Positions 27,355 through 36,806 of a stretch of 64,000 nucleotides of DNA are shown here, piece after piece. Each line of letters starts with the position of its first letter. Position 1 is the stretch's first letter. Below the pieces are notes generated by a model. That model had not been told where the DNA came from. It was given only the letters and a program-made list of their open reading frames with translations, and made no database searches. The stretch comes from JAJXWB01 sp037044955 (GTDB taxonomy: Bacteria; Pseudomonadota; Alphaproteobacteria; Rhizobiales; Beijerinckiaceae). The stretch lies in NCBI GenBank assembly GCA_037044955.1, contig JBAOHX010000009.1, positions 136,154 to 200,153 on the forward strand. The letters are read 5' to 3'. The position numbers were made by a program, and so were the translations under genes.

Positions 27355-28506
27355 GTGAACCCCTATCTCGACGCAGATTTGCGCGCCCTTGCCGATCAGG
27401 CGCGGCGCTTCGCTACCGACCGCGTGGCGCCCGGCTTTCAGGAGCGCGACCGCACCCGCACGCTCGACCGCGCGCTGATGAAGGAAATGGGCGCGATGGG
27501 CTTCATTGCGCCGGAACTGCCGGAAAGCCACGGCGGCCTGGGCATGAGCGGCCTTGCGGCCGGCGTCATCTGCGAGGAGATCGCCCGCGCCGACCTGTCG
27601 ATGTCCTACGTCAATCTCCTGGCGTCGCTGAATGCGCAAATCCTGTCGCATCACGGCAAGCCCGAAATCGTCAAACCCTGGCTGACCAAACTCGTCGCCG
27701 GCGAAGCTCTCGTCGCCATCGCGCTCACCGAGCCGCGCGGCGGTTCTGACGCCGCGAATCTGCGCCTCAAGGTCGAGCGCGACGGCGATCACTACATCGT
27801 CAACGGCGAGAAGACCTCGATCTCCGCCGCCGATCAGGCCGACGTCGCGATCGTCTTCGGACGCACCGGAACGCCGGAATCCGGCGCGCATGGCGTTACC
27901 GCGCTGCTCGTGCCAATGGACCTGCCGGGCGTCACGCGCAGCCGCTTCGACTGCCACGGCCAGCGCGCCATCGGGCGCGGCTCCATCTTCTTCGAGAATG
28001 TGCGCGTGCCCGTTTCCCATCGCCTCGGCGACGAGAACAAGGGTTTCGTGCAGGTGATGCAGGGTTTCGATTTTTCGCGCGCCCTCATCGGCCTCCAGGT
28101 GCTCGGCGTGGCGCGCGTCGCGCTGGAGGAGACCTGGGCCTATGTCGCGGAGCGCAAGGCTTTCGGCCAACCGATTTCGGCCTTCCAGGGCGTCTCGCAT
28201 CCGCTCGCCGATTACGACACGCAGGTCGAGGCCGCGCGTCTGCTCTGCCTGCAGGCGCTGTGGCTGAAGGACAAGGGCCTGCCGCACAGCGCGGAAGCGG
28301 CCATGTGCAAGTGGTGGGCGCCGAAGCTCGCTTATGATGTCGTCCACCAATGCCTGCTGAGCCACGGCCACGGCGGCTACGACCGCGGCCTGATGGAACA
28401 GCGCCTGCGCGACGTGCTCGGCTTCCAGCTCGGCGACGGCACGGCGCAGATCATGAAGACGATCATCGCGCGCACGCGCGCCGGCCGCGCCGCCGTGCCG
28501 GCCTGA
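27355..28506 (+). CDS. aliB: Cyclohexanecarboxyl-CoA dehydrogenase
   Basis: 383 residues of acyl-CoA dehydrogenase fold: FAD/substrate motif ALTEPRGGSDAANLRLK, GEKTSISAADQADV, and C-terminal GHGGYDRGLMEQRLRDV. AliB introduces the 1-ene into cyclohexanecarboxyl-CoA and passes electrons to ETF. The usual catalytic Glu position near YEGT is replaced by a region reading GYDRGLMEQR, as in the AliB-like subgroup. GTG start at 27355 with CAGGGAA upstream; no ATG fits. The order badI-aliB-aliA matches R. palustris. Confidence 0.85.
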   Translation: MNPYLDADLRALADQARRFATDRVAPGFQERDRTRTLDRALMKEMGAMGFIAPELPESHGGLGMSGLAAGVICEEIARADLSMSYVNLLASLNAQILSHHGKPEIVKPWLTKLVAGEALVAIALTEPRGGSDAANLRLKVERDGDHYIVNGEKTSISAADQADVAIVFGRTGTPESGAHGVTALLVPMDLPGVTRSRFDCHGQRAIGRGSIFFENVRVPVSHRLGDENKGFVQVMQGFDFSRALIGLQVLGVARVALEETWAYVAERKAFGQPISAFQGVSHPLADYDTQVEAARLLCLQALWLKDKGLPHSAEAAMCKWWAPKLAYDVVHQCLLSHGHGGYDRGLMEQRLRDVLGFQLGDGTAQIMKTIIARTRAGRAAVPA

Positions 28507-28540
28507 GCAGGACAAGACAAAAGAAAAAGGGGAGAGGGAC

Positions 28541-30181
28541 ATGGAATTCGACGCCGTATTGCTTGCGCCCCGCCGCGCCGCCGCCATAGCCGCCGGCTTC
28601 TGGCATGACCGCACCATCAACGACGATCTCGACGCCTGTCTGGCCGCCTGCCCGGACAAGACCGCGCTGACCGCCGTGTGCGTGGACGGCGACGTCAAGC
28701 GCTTCACCTATCGCGAACTCGCCGCGCTCGCGGACCGTGTCGCGATCGGCCTGTCGAAGCTCGGCGTCGGCCGCAACGACGTCGTGGCGATGCAATTGCC
28801 GAACTGGTGGCATTTCACCGTTCTCTACCTCGCCTGCACGCGCATCGGCGCGGTGCTCAATCCGCTGATGCCGATCTTCCGCGAGCGCGAACTGTCCTTC
28901 ATGCTCAAGCACGGCGAGGCCAAGGTCATCGTCGTCCCCAGGACGTTCCGCAATTTCGACCACGAGGCGATGGCGCGCGGCCTGCAGCCGAACCTGCCGC
29001 ATCTCGAGCGCGTGATCGTCGTCGACGGCGGCGGCGCCGACGATTTCGAGACGCTGCTGACGAAGCCCGAATGGGAGAAGGACCCCGACGCCGCGCGCAT
29101 CCTGGGCGCGAGCCGCCCCGGGCCGGACGACATCACGCAACTCATCTACACCTCCGGCACGACAGGCGAGCCCAAGGGCGTGATGCATTCGGCCAACACG
29201 CTGATGGCCAACATCATCCCCTATGCCGAGCGCCTCGCCCTCGGCGCCGACGATGTCATCCTCATGGCCTCGCCGATGGCCCACCAGACCGGCTTCATGT
29301 ACGGCCTGATGATGCCGGTCATGCTGAAGGCGAGCGCCGTTCTGCAGGACGTGTGGGAGCCGAGCAGGGCGGCGGAGCTGATCCGCAAGGAAAAGGTCAG
29401 CTTCACGATGGCGTCGACGCCCTTCCTCACCGACCTCACGCGCGCCGTGACCGAGAGCGGCGCTCCCGTGCCGACGCTGAAGACCTTCCTGTGCGCCGGC
29501 GCGCCCATCCCCGGCCCGCTGGTCGAGCAGGCGCAGGCCGGCCTCGGCGCCAAGATCGTGTCGGCCTGGGGCATGTCGGAGAATGGCGCCGTCACGCTCA
29601 TCAAGCTCGACGACGACGACAAGCTCGCCTCCACCACCGACGGCTGCGCGCTGCCGGGCGTCGAGGTGAAGGTGATCGACACGGACGGCGGGAGCCTGCC
29701 CGCGGGCGAGATCGGCAAGCTGGTCGTGCGCGCCTGCTCCAATTTCGGCGGCTATCTCAAGCGGCCGCAATGGAACGGCACGGACGCCGACGGCTGGTTC
29801 GACACCGGCGATCTCGCCTATATGACGGCAGCCGGATACATCCGCATTTCCGGCCGCTCGAAGGACGTGATCATTCGCGGCGGCGAGAACATCCCGGTCG
29901 TGGAAGTCGAGGCGCTGCTCTACAAGCATCCCGCCGTCGCGCAGGTCGCCATCGTCGCCTATCCCGACGAACGCCTCGGCGAACGCGCCTGCGCCGTCAT
30001 CGTGCCGAAGGCGGGCGCCTCGATCGATTTCGCCGGGATGGCCGACTTCCTGAAGTCGCACAAGCTCGCCGTCCAGTACATTCCCGAAAAGCTGATCGTG
30101 CGCGACGCCATGCCGGCGACGCCTTCGGGCAAGATCCAGAAGTTCCGCCTGCGCGACATGCTCAAGGCCGGAGAGCTCTAG
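28541..30181 (+). CDS. aliA: Cyclohexanecarboxylate-CoA ligase
   Basis: 546 residues, ANL adenylating family. The phosphate-binding loop is IYTSGTTGEPKGV, followed by WGMSENG, the adenylate motif GWFDTGDLAYM, hinge GRSKDVIIRGGENIPV, and the C-terminal catalytic lysine in PSGKIQKFRLRD. It activates cyclohexanecarboxylate with ATP and CoA, the first step of the pathway. ATG follows GGGGAGAGGG. Identity as AliA rather than another acyl-CoA synthetase rests on the gene neighbourhood. Confidence 0.88.
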   Translation: MEFDAVLLAPRRAAAIAAGFWHDRTINDDLDACLAACPDKTALTAVCVDGDVKRFTYRELAALADRVAIGLSKLGVGRNDVVAMQLPNWWHFTVLYLACTRIGAVLNPLMPIFRERELSFMLKHGEAKVIVVPRTFRNFDHEAMARGLQPNLPHLERVIVVDGGGADDFETLLTKPEWEKDPDAARILGASRPGPDDITQLIYTSGTTGEPKGVMHSANTLMANIIPYAERLALGADDVILMASPMAHQTGFMYGLMMPVMLKASAVLQDVWEPSRAAELIRKEKVSFTMASTPFLTDLTRAVTESGAPVPTLKTFLCAGAPIPGPLVEQAQAGLGAKIVSAWGMSENGAVTLIKLDDDDKLASTTDGCALPGVEVKVIDTDGGSLPAGEIGKLVVRACSNFGGYLKRPQWNGTDADGWFDTGDLAYMTAAGYIRISGRSKDVIIRGGENIPVVEVEALLYKHPAVAQVAIVAYPDERLGERACAVIVPKAGASIDFAGMADFLKSHKLAVQYIPEKLIVRDAMPATPSGKIQKFRLRDMLKAGEL

Positions 30182-30192
30182 CCGTTTCCGGC

Positions 30193-30211
30193 GGCCCGGC
30201 GTCGCCGGGCC
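30193..30211 (+). repeat. Short GC hairpin between aliA and badK
   Basis: GGCCCGGC and GCCGGGCC form an 8-bp perfect stem with a GTC loop, 12 nt after the aliA stop. No T run, so it may stabilise the upstream message rather than terminate. Confidence 0.4.
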
Positions 30212-30257
30212 GTCCCCTCCGCAATCGAAACCGCGCGCGGCGCGAAGGAGCAGGCAC

Positions 30258-31034
30258 GTGCAGGAAGACGTCGTTCTCGTCGAGCGCGAAGGCCGTGTCG
30301 GCATTGTCACGCTCAATCGCCCGAAGGTTCTGAACGCGCTGAACGACGAGGTCATGGACAGGCTCGGCGCCGCGCTTCTCGCGCTCGACGCCGACGAGGC
30401 CATCGGCGTCATCGTGATCGCGGGCTCCGCGCGCGCCTTCGCGGCGGGCGCCGACATCGCCGTCATGGCGGAGTGGACCTACAGCGACGTCTACAATTCC
30501 AATTTCGTCACCCGCAACTGGGAAACGATCCGCCAGGTCCGCAAGCCGGTGATCGCCTCCGTGGCGGGGCTCGCCTACGGCGGCGGCTGCGAGCTTGCGC
30601 TGTCCTGCGACATCATCGTCGCGGGACGCAGCGCGAAATTCTGCCTGCCGGAGATCAAGCTCGGCCTGTTGCCCGGCGCCGGCGGCACGCAGCGCCTGCC
30701 GCGCGCCATCGGCAAGGCGAAGGCGATGGACATGTGCCTGTCCGCGCGCACGCTCGACGCGGAGGAGGCCGACCGTTACGGCCTCGTCTCGCGCGTCGTC
30801 GACGATGAAAAGTTGCGCGAGGAAACGATGGCCCTTGCGGCGAAGGTCGCGGCCTTCTCCGCGCCGGCGCTGATGGCAGCGAAGGAATGCGTCAATCGCG
30901 CCTATGAATCGGCTCTGAGCGAAGGCGTGCTGTTCGAGCGGCGCGAAATGCACGCGCGCTTCGCCACGGCCGACGCGCACGAAGGCATCGACGCCTTCTT
31001 AGGCAAGCGCAAGCCGGTCTTCGGTCATCGCTGA
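30258..31034 (+). CDS. badK: Cyclohex-1-ene-1-carboxyl-CoA hydratase
   Basis: 258 residues, enoyl-CoA hydratase family. Both catalytic glutamates are present (GGGCELALSCD and LPEIKLGLLPGAGGTQRL), with the oxyanion segment AFAAGADIAVMAE. BadK adds water to the cyclohexene-CoA made by AliB, giving the substrate of BadH. GTG start at 30258 after GAAGGAGCAG. Last gene of the pathway block. A general short-chain enoyl-CoA hydratase is the alternative if only sequence, not context, is used. Confidence 0.85.
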   Translation: MQEDVVLVEREGRVGIVTLNRPKVLNALNDEVMDRLGAALLALDADEAIGVIVIAGSARAFAAGADIAVMAEWTYSDVYNSNFVTRNWETIRQVRKPVIASVAGLAYGGGCELALSCDIIVAGRSAKFCLPEIKLGLLPGAGGTQRLPRAIGKAKAMDMCLSARTLDAEEADRYGLVSRVVDDEKLREETMALAAKVAAFSAPALMAAKECVNRAYESALSEGVLFERREMHARFATADAHEGIDAFLGKRKPVFGHR

Positions 31035-31074
31035 GAGCGAACGCATCACGGGAATTGAGAGCAGGAGTTTTACA

Positions 31075-32265
31075 ATGGCTGGCAAGGGCGCCCGACAGAG
31101 CTTTCAATGGGACGATCCGCTCGCGCTGAGCGGCCAGATCACCGAGGAAGAGCGCGCTGTGCGCGACACGGCGCACGCCTATTGCCAGGAGCAATTGCTG
31201 CCGCAGGTGCAGGAAGCCTTCCGCCACGAGAAGACCAATGCCGGCATCTTCCGCTCGATGGGCGAACTCGGCCTGCTGGGCGCGACCATCCCTGAAGTCT
31301 ACGGCGGCGCCGGCCTCAACTACGTCTGCTACGGGCTGATCGCGCGCGAGGTGGAACGGGTCGATTCCGGTTATCGCTCGATGATGTCGGTGCAATCCTC
31401 GCTCGTCATGGTGCCGATCAACGCTTTCGGCAACGAGGCGACGAAGCAGAAATATCTGCCGAAGCTCGCGAGCGGCGAATGGATCGGCTGCTTCGGCCTC
31501 ACCGAACCGAACCACGGGTCCGATCCGGGCAGCATGATCACGCGCGCGAAGAAGGTCGATGGCGGCTACAGCCTGTCGGGCGCGAAAATGTGGATCACCA
31601 ACTCTCCGATCGCCGACGTCTTCGTCGTCTGGGCCAAGGACGATGCGGGCGACATCAGGGGCTTCGTGCTCGAAAAGGGTTGGAAGGGCCTGAGCGCGCC
31701 TGCGATCCACGGCAAGGTGGGCCTGCGCGCCTCGATCACCGGCGAGATCGTGCTCGACGACGTGTTCTGCCCGGAAGAAAACGCCTTTCCCGAAGTGCGC
31801 GGCCTGAAAGGCCCGTTCACCTGCCTCAACAGCGCGCGCTACGGCATCGCCTGGGGCGCGCTGGGCGCCGCCGAGGACTGCTATCTGCGGGCGCGGCAAT
31901 ATGTGATCGACCGCAAGCAGTTCGGCCGTCCGCTGGCCGCCAACCAGCTCGTGCAGAAGAAGCTCGCGGACATGCTGACCGAGATCACGCTGGGCCTGCA
32001 GGGCTGCCTGCGGCTCGGCCGTCTCAAGGACGAAGGCGAAGCGCCGGTCGAGATCACCTCGATCATGAAGCGCAATTCCTGCGGCAAGGCGCTCGAGATC
32101 GCGCGCATGGCGCGCGACATGATGGGCGGCAACGGCATCTCGGACGAGTTCGGCGTCGCGCGCCACCTCGTCAATCTCGAGGTGGTCAACACCTACGAGG
32201 GCACGCATGACATCCACGCGCTGATCCTCGGCCGCGCCATCACCGGCATCGCCGCCTTCAGTTGA
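31075..32265 (+). CDS. gcdH: Glutaryl-CoA dehydrogenase
   Basis: 396 residues. The sequence FGLTEPNHGSDPGSMITRA, ARYGIAWGALGAAEDC, and the catalytic-Glu motif NTYEGTHDIHALILGRAITG are typical of GcdH, which oxidatively decarboxylates glutaryl-CoA to crotonyl-CoA. Beta-oxidation of pimeloyl-CoA, the product of BadI, yields glutaryl-CoA, so the gene extends the route. It is 40 nt after badK, likely the same transcript. Genes for pimeloyl-CoA beta-oxidation itself are not in the window. Confidence 0.93.
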   Translation: MAGKGARQSFQWDDPLALSGQITEEERAVRDTAHAYCQEQLLPQVQEAFRHEKTNAGIFRSMGELGLLGATIPEVYGGAGLNYVCYGLIAREVERVDSGYRSMMSVQSSLVMVPINAFGNEATKQKYLPKLASGEWIGCFGLTEPNHGSDPGSMITRAKKVDGGYSLSGAKMWITNSPIADVFVVWAKDDAGDIRGFVLEKGWKGLSAPAIHGKVGLRASITGEIVLDDVFCPEENAFPEVRGLKGPFTCLNSARYGIAWGALGAAEDCYLRARQYVIDRKQFGRPLAANQLVQKKLADMLTEITLGLQGCLRLGRLKDEGEAPVEITSIMKRNSCGKALEIARMARDMMGGNGISDEFGVARHLVNLEVVNTYEGTHDIHALILGRAITGIAAFS

Positions 32266-32293
32266 GCAAATCGGAAGGCGCGCGCCGGGCTGA

Positions 32294-32431
32294 TCGCCCC
32301 GCCTTCGAGTCGAGGTCGAGAAGCCAGAGGAATCGAAGAAGCCTTACGACTGCTACAAGATCGTCGCGACCATTCCCGGCGACCGCGCGTTCCGGCCGGC
32401 GGCGGAAGGCAATTGTCCGCTCGTGAAGTGA
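32294..32431 (+). pseudogene. Short coding-like remnant
   Basis: An open stretch without a start codon reads VEKPEESKKPYDCYKIVATI followed by PGDRAFRPAAEGNCPLVK and a stop. Its composition looks protein-coding (charged, with paired Cys) but it begins directly after a TGA. It may be the 3' end of a lost gene, or the end of a small gene whose start is hidden by a frame error. No family recognised. Confidence 0.3.
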
Positions 32432-32455
32432 CGAGGGATTAGGTCGATCGGCCGG

Positions 32456-33886
32456 TCAACTCACGGAGTTGCGGTCCGGCCCGCCCTCCTTGTCGAGCAG
32501 GCTGCGTCGCCCGACCGGCGCGAGCAGGGCGGCGCGGCCCTCCAGCGCGTATGTGCAGGCGTCCGGCGCATGGGTCAATCGCGCCTGGCCGCCGATCTGG
32601 CGCGGCAGCACACGCTTCAGCAGGTTCGCGCCGAACCCGTCGAACTTCGACTGGCAGTCGCCGCCGGCGCGACGCCAGTCGAAATACGCGACGCCATCGT
32701 CGATGCGCCAGGATACGTCCAGGTTCATCGTCGCGTTCGGCGCCGCGCTGCGCATGTCGTTGGCCAGCTCGTTGATCGCCAGCGCGAAATTCTGCGCCGT
32801 CTCCGGCGACAGCAGGATGTCCGGCCCCTCGATTCCGACGGCGTGGAGACGGCCCGCGAGCGACGTGAATTCGCGTTCGAGAACGACGCGCAGCGACACG
32901 CCGCGCCAATTGCCGTCGACCAGCATCTCGTGAGCGCGCGAGAGAGCCTGCACGCGCGCGTCGAAGCCGTCGATGAACAGTCGCATGTCGGTTGCATCGG
33001 CCGAACTCTGGCGAGCCATGCCCAGCACGACCGCCAGCAGGTTCTTCGACCGGTGCGTCAGTTCCCGCATCACCTCGCGCATCTGTCGTTCGTGCAGCAT
33101 GTGGCGGGTGACGTCGATCGACACGGTCATCACGCCTTCGAGCCTGCCGTCCACCAGAAGCGGTTCGACGCGGCCCTCGTACCAGATCGGCCCGTTCGGG
33201 GTGGGGTAGATGGCCTCGAAGCGGGCGGCCTCGCCGCTCTCGATCACCCGGCGCTTCACGCTCTCCTGCTTGGCGGCGAGGCTGTCCGGCAGCACGTCCG
33301 AGGGCAGGCGCCCGACGACGTCCTCGCCGCGCAGCGGCGGCGGCGGATTGTACATCCATGTGTAGCGCAGGTTCCTGTCCTGATGCGTGACGACGATGCC
33401 CGTGCCCTGCAGGGCGATCTCGAACCTTCGTCGCGTCAGGTCCAGCGCGCGCGTGCGCTCCTCCACGCGGTCTTCGAGTTCGTCGCGCGTGCGCCGCAAT
33501 TCGTGCACGACGGCGATGCGCGCGTCGCGCTCGGCGCGCAAGTCCGCATTGGCGGCAAGAAGTTCGTTGTGGGTGGGTTGCCGCGCGAGGCCTGGGATGA
33601 ACGCCCAGATTGCCAGCGCCATCGTCAGAGCCGCCGCGGCGACCAACGTCGCCAGCACGTTCACGGCCAGATGGGCGGGATACAGGCCCGCGGCGTAGCG
33701 AAGAATCTGGGAGCCGGCCAAAGCGACGATGAACACGCACATCAGCGCCATCGGGCGCAGCCGCGATCCGATCCTCGAGCGAATTCTGAAGAGAACCCAG
33801 AGAAAGCCGATACAAACGGATGCCGACGCCGCAAGCGTCATCGCGTCCGCCGCGAGACGGAGCTGCGACGTTTCCAGCGGTGTCAC
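32456..33886 (-). CDS. Membrane-anchored PAS sensor histidine kinase of the HWE/HisKA_2 type, next to phyR
   Basis: 476 residues. Three membrane helices at about 14-34, 46-64 and 74-96 precede a coiled coil (105-150), a PAS domain (about 153-262) and the HRxxN phosphoacceptor helix ELTHRSKNLLAVVLGMARQ (His about 278), then an HWE-like ATPase domain. HWE/HisKA_2 kinases (PhyK type) are the usual phosphodonors of PhyR. It lies 57 nt downstream of phyR on the same strand, so it is probably co-transcribed from the EcfG promoter of phyR. The ATPase domain has poor G-boxes in its C-terminal part, so activity should not be assumed. Confidence 0.85.
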   Translation of the reverse strand: MTPLETSQLRLAADAMTLAASASVCIGFLWVLFRIRSRIGSRLRPMALMCVFIVALAGSQILRYAAGLYPAHLAVNVLATLVAAAALTMALAIWAFIPGLARQPTHNELLAANADLRAERDARIAVVHELRRTRDELEDRVEERTRALDLTRRRFEIALQGTGIVVTHQDRNLRYTWMYNPPPPLRGEDVVGRLPSDVLPDSLAAKQESVKRRVIESGEAARFEAIYPTPNGPIWYEGRVEPLLVDGRLEGVMTVSIDVTRHMLHERQMREVMRELTHRSKNLLAVVLGMARQSSADATDMRLFIDGFDARVQALSRAHEMLVDGNWRGVSLRVVLEREFTSLAGRLHAVGIEGPDILLSPETAQNFALAINELANDMRSAAPNATMNLDVSWRIDDGVAYFDWRRAGGDCQSKFDGFGANLLKRVLPRQIGGQARLTHAPDACTYALEGRAALLAPVGRRSLLDKEGGPDRNSVS

Positions 33887-33943
33887 AATTCAAACCTCAC
33901 AAGCCGCCGTGCGCGGCGCGCCAATCTCCGAGATATCGCGGCG

Positions 33944-34747
33944 TCATGCGCTCTGTTTCATGGAGCGCGCCGCGCTGGCGTCGAAGAAGAGCGCCTGCGA
34001 CACCACCGCCTTCACCGTTTCCTCGCGGAACGGCTTGGCGATCAGGAATGTCGGCTCGGGCCGCTCGCCGGTGAGGAGGGATTCGGGATAGGCGGTGATG
34101 AAGATCACCGGCACTTCGAACGAGGACAGAATGTCGTTGACGGCGTCGAGGCCGGACGAACCGTCGGCGAGCCTTATGTCCGCCAGAACCAGCCCGGGGC
34201 GGTGCCTGCGCGCCATCGCCACGGCTTCGTCGCGCGTCCGCGCGTTGCCGACGACGGTATGGCCGAGCGATTCCACCAGCGTCTCGAGATCCATGGCGAT
34301 GATCGGCTCGTCCTCGATGACAAGGACGCGCGAGGCGACCTGCAGGCCGATCTGCCGCGCGGCCTCGTCCAGAAGGCCGCGGAATTCTTCGCCCTCGACG
34401 TCGAGAATCCTGGCCCCGTCCTTGTTCGAAAAGCCCTCGACCGCCGTCAGCAGGAACGCCTGGCGCGCGGCCGGCGTTATCGCCTCGAGCCGCCGCTCCG
34501 CGGGGCCTGCGACCGACGCCGGCGGCGCCTCCGCACGGTTCATGGGATTTGCGTTCCATATGCGGGAAAACAGCCGAAAGGCGGCGATACGGGGATCGAG
34601 AGAGCGATCGAAGGAGCCGGGGTCCGCAAGCAGGGATTCGAGCATCGCCACGACATGATTGTCGCCGCTGGCCTGGCTTCCGCTGACCGCGCGCGCGTAG
34701 CGCCGCAGGAAAGGAAGCTGCGGCGAGATCAATGACGTAATGGACAT
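33944..34747 (-). CDS. phyR: PhyR, anti-anti-sigma response regulator of the general stress response
   Basis: 267 residues. The N-terminal sigma-like domain (about 1-130, with PFLRRYARAVSGSQASGDN and TPAARQAFLLTAVEGFS...AARIL type helices) is an ECF mimic. The C-terminal receiver has DEP (146-148 region), phosphoacceptor Asp190 in LVLADIRLADG, and the Lys in FLIAKPF. Once phosphorylated, PhyR binds NepR and frees EcfG. It is transcribed divergently from nepR-ecfG, and an EcfG-type promoter lies 52 nt upstream of its start. Confidence 0.95.
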   Translation of the reverse strand: MSITSLISPQLPFLRRYARAVSGSQASGDNHVVAMLESLLADPGSFDRSLDPRIAAFRLFSRIWNANPMNRAEAPPASVAGPAERRLEAITPAARQAFLLTAVEGFSNKDGARILDVEGEEFRGLLDEAARQIGLQVASRVLVIEDEPIIAMDLETLVESLGHTVVGNARTRDEAVAMARRHRPGLVLADIRLADGSSGLDAVNDILSSFEVPVIFITAYPESLLTGERPEPTFLIAKPFREETVKAVVSQALFFDASAARSMKQSA

Positions 34748-34798
34748 GAAATGATCTTTCCGGCTCGAGCTGGGGCGCTTCGCCGCCCTTCGGGCTTT

Positions 34799-34825
34799 AA
34801 ACTAGGCGTCGCGGCGCCGGGTTCC
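34799..34825 (-). promoter_or_regulatory. EcfG-type promoter of phyR
   Basis: Reading on the minus strand: GGAAC (34825-34821), an 18-nt spacer, GTTT (34802-34799). The phyR ATG follows 52 nt later. Confidence 0.75.
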
Positions 34826-34855
34826 ATTCACGCCGAAAAATTTTCGACGATCGAG

Positions 34856-34880
34856 GGAACGGCCGTCGCGAAGCGGCGTT
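34856..34880 (+). promoter_or_regulatory. EcfG-type promoter of nepR-ecfG
   Basis: GGAAC (34856-34860), a 16-nt spacer and CGTT (34877-34880), 70 nt before the nepR start. It would make ecfG autoregulated, as known in other alphaproteobacteria. Confidence 0.8.
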
Positions 34881-34949
34881 CTGGGATCAGATAGACGTAT
34901 ATTGGGCCGCCGCGAGGCCAGCGCGGCCAAGCAAGGGATTTGAGGCAGA

Positions 34950-35174
34950 ATGCCAGAAGATCGCAAGCCGCCCGGCGACAAGGCCGAGGTAAGCCACTCG
35001 GTTCAGGCCCATCTCGGCGAACAGTTGAAACGTTATTTTTCTTCGATTGTATCCGAACCGGTTCCCGACCGGTTTTCAAACCTTCTGGACGAGCTCGAAA
35101 AGCGGGAGCGCGCTTCCTTGCAGGAGAAGCGCGAGGGACGCTCGCGCCAGCCGGATGCGGAGAGTGGCCGATGA
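34950..35174 (+). CDS. nepR: NepR, anti-sigma factor of EcfG
   Basis: 74 residues. The conserved two-helix core is visible as LGEQLKRYFSSIVSEPVPDR followed by FSNLLDELEKRE, with short unstructured ends. NepR holds EcfG until PhyR-P displaces it. The stop TGA overlaps the ecfG ATG as ATGA, giving coupled translation and balanced amounts. Confidence 0.93.
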   Translation: MPEDRKPPGDKAEVSHSVQAHLGEQLKRYFSSIVSEPVPDRFSNLLDELEKRERASLQEKREGRSRQPDAESGR

Positions 35175-35725
35175 CGGCCATTGCGGCGCTGAAGACTGCG
35201 TTGCTCGCGGAAATCCCGTCGCTGCGCGCCTTCGCCATTTCCCTGTCGGGCAGCGGCGACCGCGCCGACGACCTCGTGCAGGAAACGCTGATGAAGGCAT
35301 GGGCGGCGCATGCCTCCTTCGCTGAAGGGTCGAACCTGCGCGCCTGGTTGTTCACGATCATGCGCAACACCTATTTCAGTCAGTATCGCAAGGCGCGGCG
35401 CGAGGTGCAGGACACCGACGGCGAAGCCGCCGCGCGGCTCGTCTCGCATCCCGAACAGCAGGGCCATCTCGATCTCGCCGACTTCCACGTCGCGCTCGAG
35501 CAATTGTCGCCCGACCAGCGCGAGGCGCTCATCCTCATCGGCGCATCCGGCTTTTCCTACGAGGAGGCCGCGGAAATCTGCGGTTGCGCGGTCGGCACGG
35601 TGAAGAGCCGCGTCAACCGCGCCCGCCAGCGCCTCATGCAGATTTTGGCGGTGGACTCGGCCGACGAATTCGGCCCCGATCTGTCGCCGTTCGGCGGTTC
35701 GTCGGCGATCCCGCACCATAATTGA
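35171..35725 (+). CDS. ecfG: EcfG, ECF sigma factor of the general stress response
   Basis: 184 residues. Region 2 (SLRAFAISLSGSGDRADDLV then QETLMKAWAAHASF) and region 4 (LSPDQREALILIGASGFSYE then EAAEICGCAVGTVKSRVNRA) are well conserved for the ECF15/EcfG group. It directs RNA polymerase to GGAAC-N16-18-GTT promoters, eight of which are seen within 7.6 kb around it. ATG start overlaps the nepR stop. Ends 3 nt before a convergent gene. Confidence 0.94.
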   Translation: MTAIAALKTALLAEIPSLRAFAISLSGSGDRADDLVQETLMKAWAAHASFAEGSNLRAWLFTIMRNTYFSQYRKARREVQDTDGEAAARLVSHPEQQGHLDLADFHVALEQLSPDQREALILIGASGFSYEEAAEICGCAVGTVKSRVNRARQRLMQILAVDSADEFGPDLSPFGGSSAIPHHN

Positions 35726-35728
35726 TCC

Positions 35729-36806
35729 TCAGCTCGGCAGCTTCGGCGTCTCCTCCGCGTCGCGCAGCTCGTCCCGAACGATCTTGAGGATCAGCAGGAG
35801 CGGCGAGGCGATGACCGCGCCGATCGCGCCCCACATCCATGTCCAGAAGACGATGGAAACGAAGACGAGAAACGGGTTGATCTCGAATCTCTTGCCGACG
35901 ATCGCCGGCAGCGCCGCGTTTTCCAGCGCCAGATGCGCGATGAAATAGGCGACGGCCGGCGCCATGCCCGCCAGGAGGCCGTCGCGAACGGTCAGGCCCG
36001 CGGCGAGAAGCGCGGCGAAGACGATGGCGACGCCGAGGAAGGGCACGAAGCAGGCGACGAAGACGAAGACGCCCCACAGGAACGGGGCGCCGAGACCCGT
36101 CGCCCAGGCGAGAAGCGCGGTGAGAACCGCCAGCGCGCCGTAGACCAGCGCCGCGCTGCCGAAATAATGCGCCAGCGCTTCCTCGACGCCGTTGAGGATG
36201 CGCAGCGCCGACAGTCGGCGTTCCCTGTCCGTCGCAGGCCAAGACGATTTCGCGTCGCAGGTCGTCCCGTCCCGCGATGAAGAAGAACAGGGTGGCGAGA
36301 AAGATGAGCGCGCCGCCGAGCGCCGGCGTAAGCCCGCCGAGGACGCCGGTCACCGCGCTCATGTCCAGCGAGGGCGCAGCGACGCCCGGGCTGCGCCGTC
36401 GCGCCGAATATCTGCGCCTTCAGCGCCTGCAGCGGCCTTGTCCAGGACTCGAGCGCGCCGCTGAACCGGGACGCGATTTCCGGCGCGCGCTCGATGAGCG
36501 ACGAGATGCGCGATGTCAGCGCGCTCGCCGCGAGCACGATGCCGGCGCCGGTCGCCAGCACGAAGACGGTAGCGGCGAGAAAGGGCGGAACGCCCAGGGC
36601 TTGGGCGCGATCGCCGATCCGCGAGAGGACGACGCCGACAACGAGAGCGGCGGCCATCGGCGCGACGAGCGTGCTTGCCTCATGCAGCGCGAACAGCGAC
36701 GCCGAGAGCGAAGAGGCCGATGGTCGATAGCCGCGCCGCCGATCGAGCGTATGTGCGGCGGCCCTGCTTGCGGCGCCGGATCGATCTGCACGCGCGACGG
36801 CTTCAT
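35729..36806 (-). CDS. AI-2E family transporter (four +1 frame breaks)
   Basis: Corrected length about 357 residues with the family's helix pattern. Pieces in order: MKPSRVQIDPAPQAGPPHIR; LSTIGLFALGV; FALHEASTLVAPMAAALVVG through QIFGATAQPG; MSAVTGVLGGLTPALGGALI; and a C-terminal part with GVFVFVACFVPFLGVAIVFA and FWTWMWGAIGAVIASPLLLI, which is typical. Extra bases fall near 36735, 36695, 36388 and 36230. Every junction needs removal of one base. Family proteins export small molecules or act as Na/H antiporters; substrate unknown. It converges on ecfG. Confidence 0.78.
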
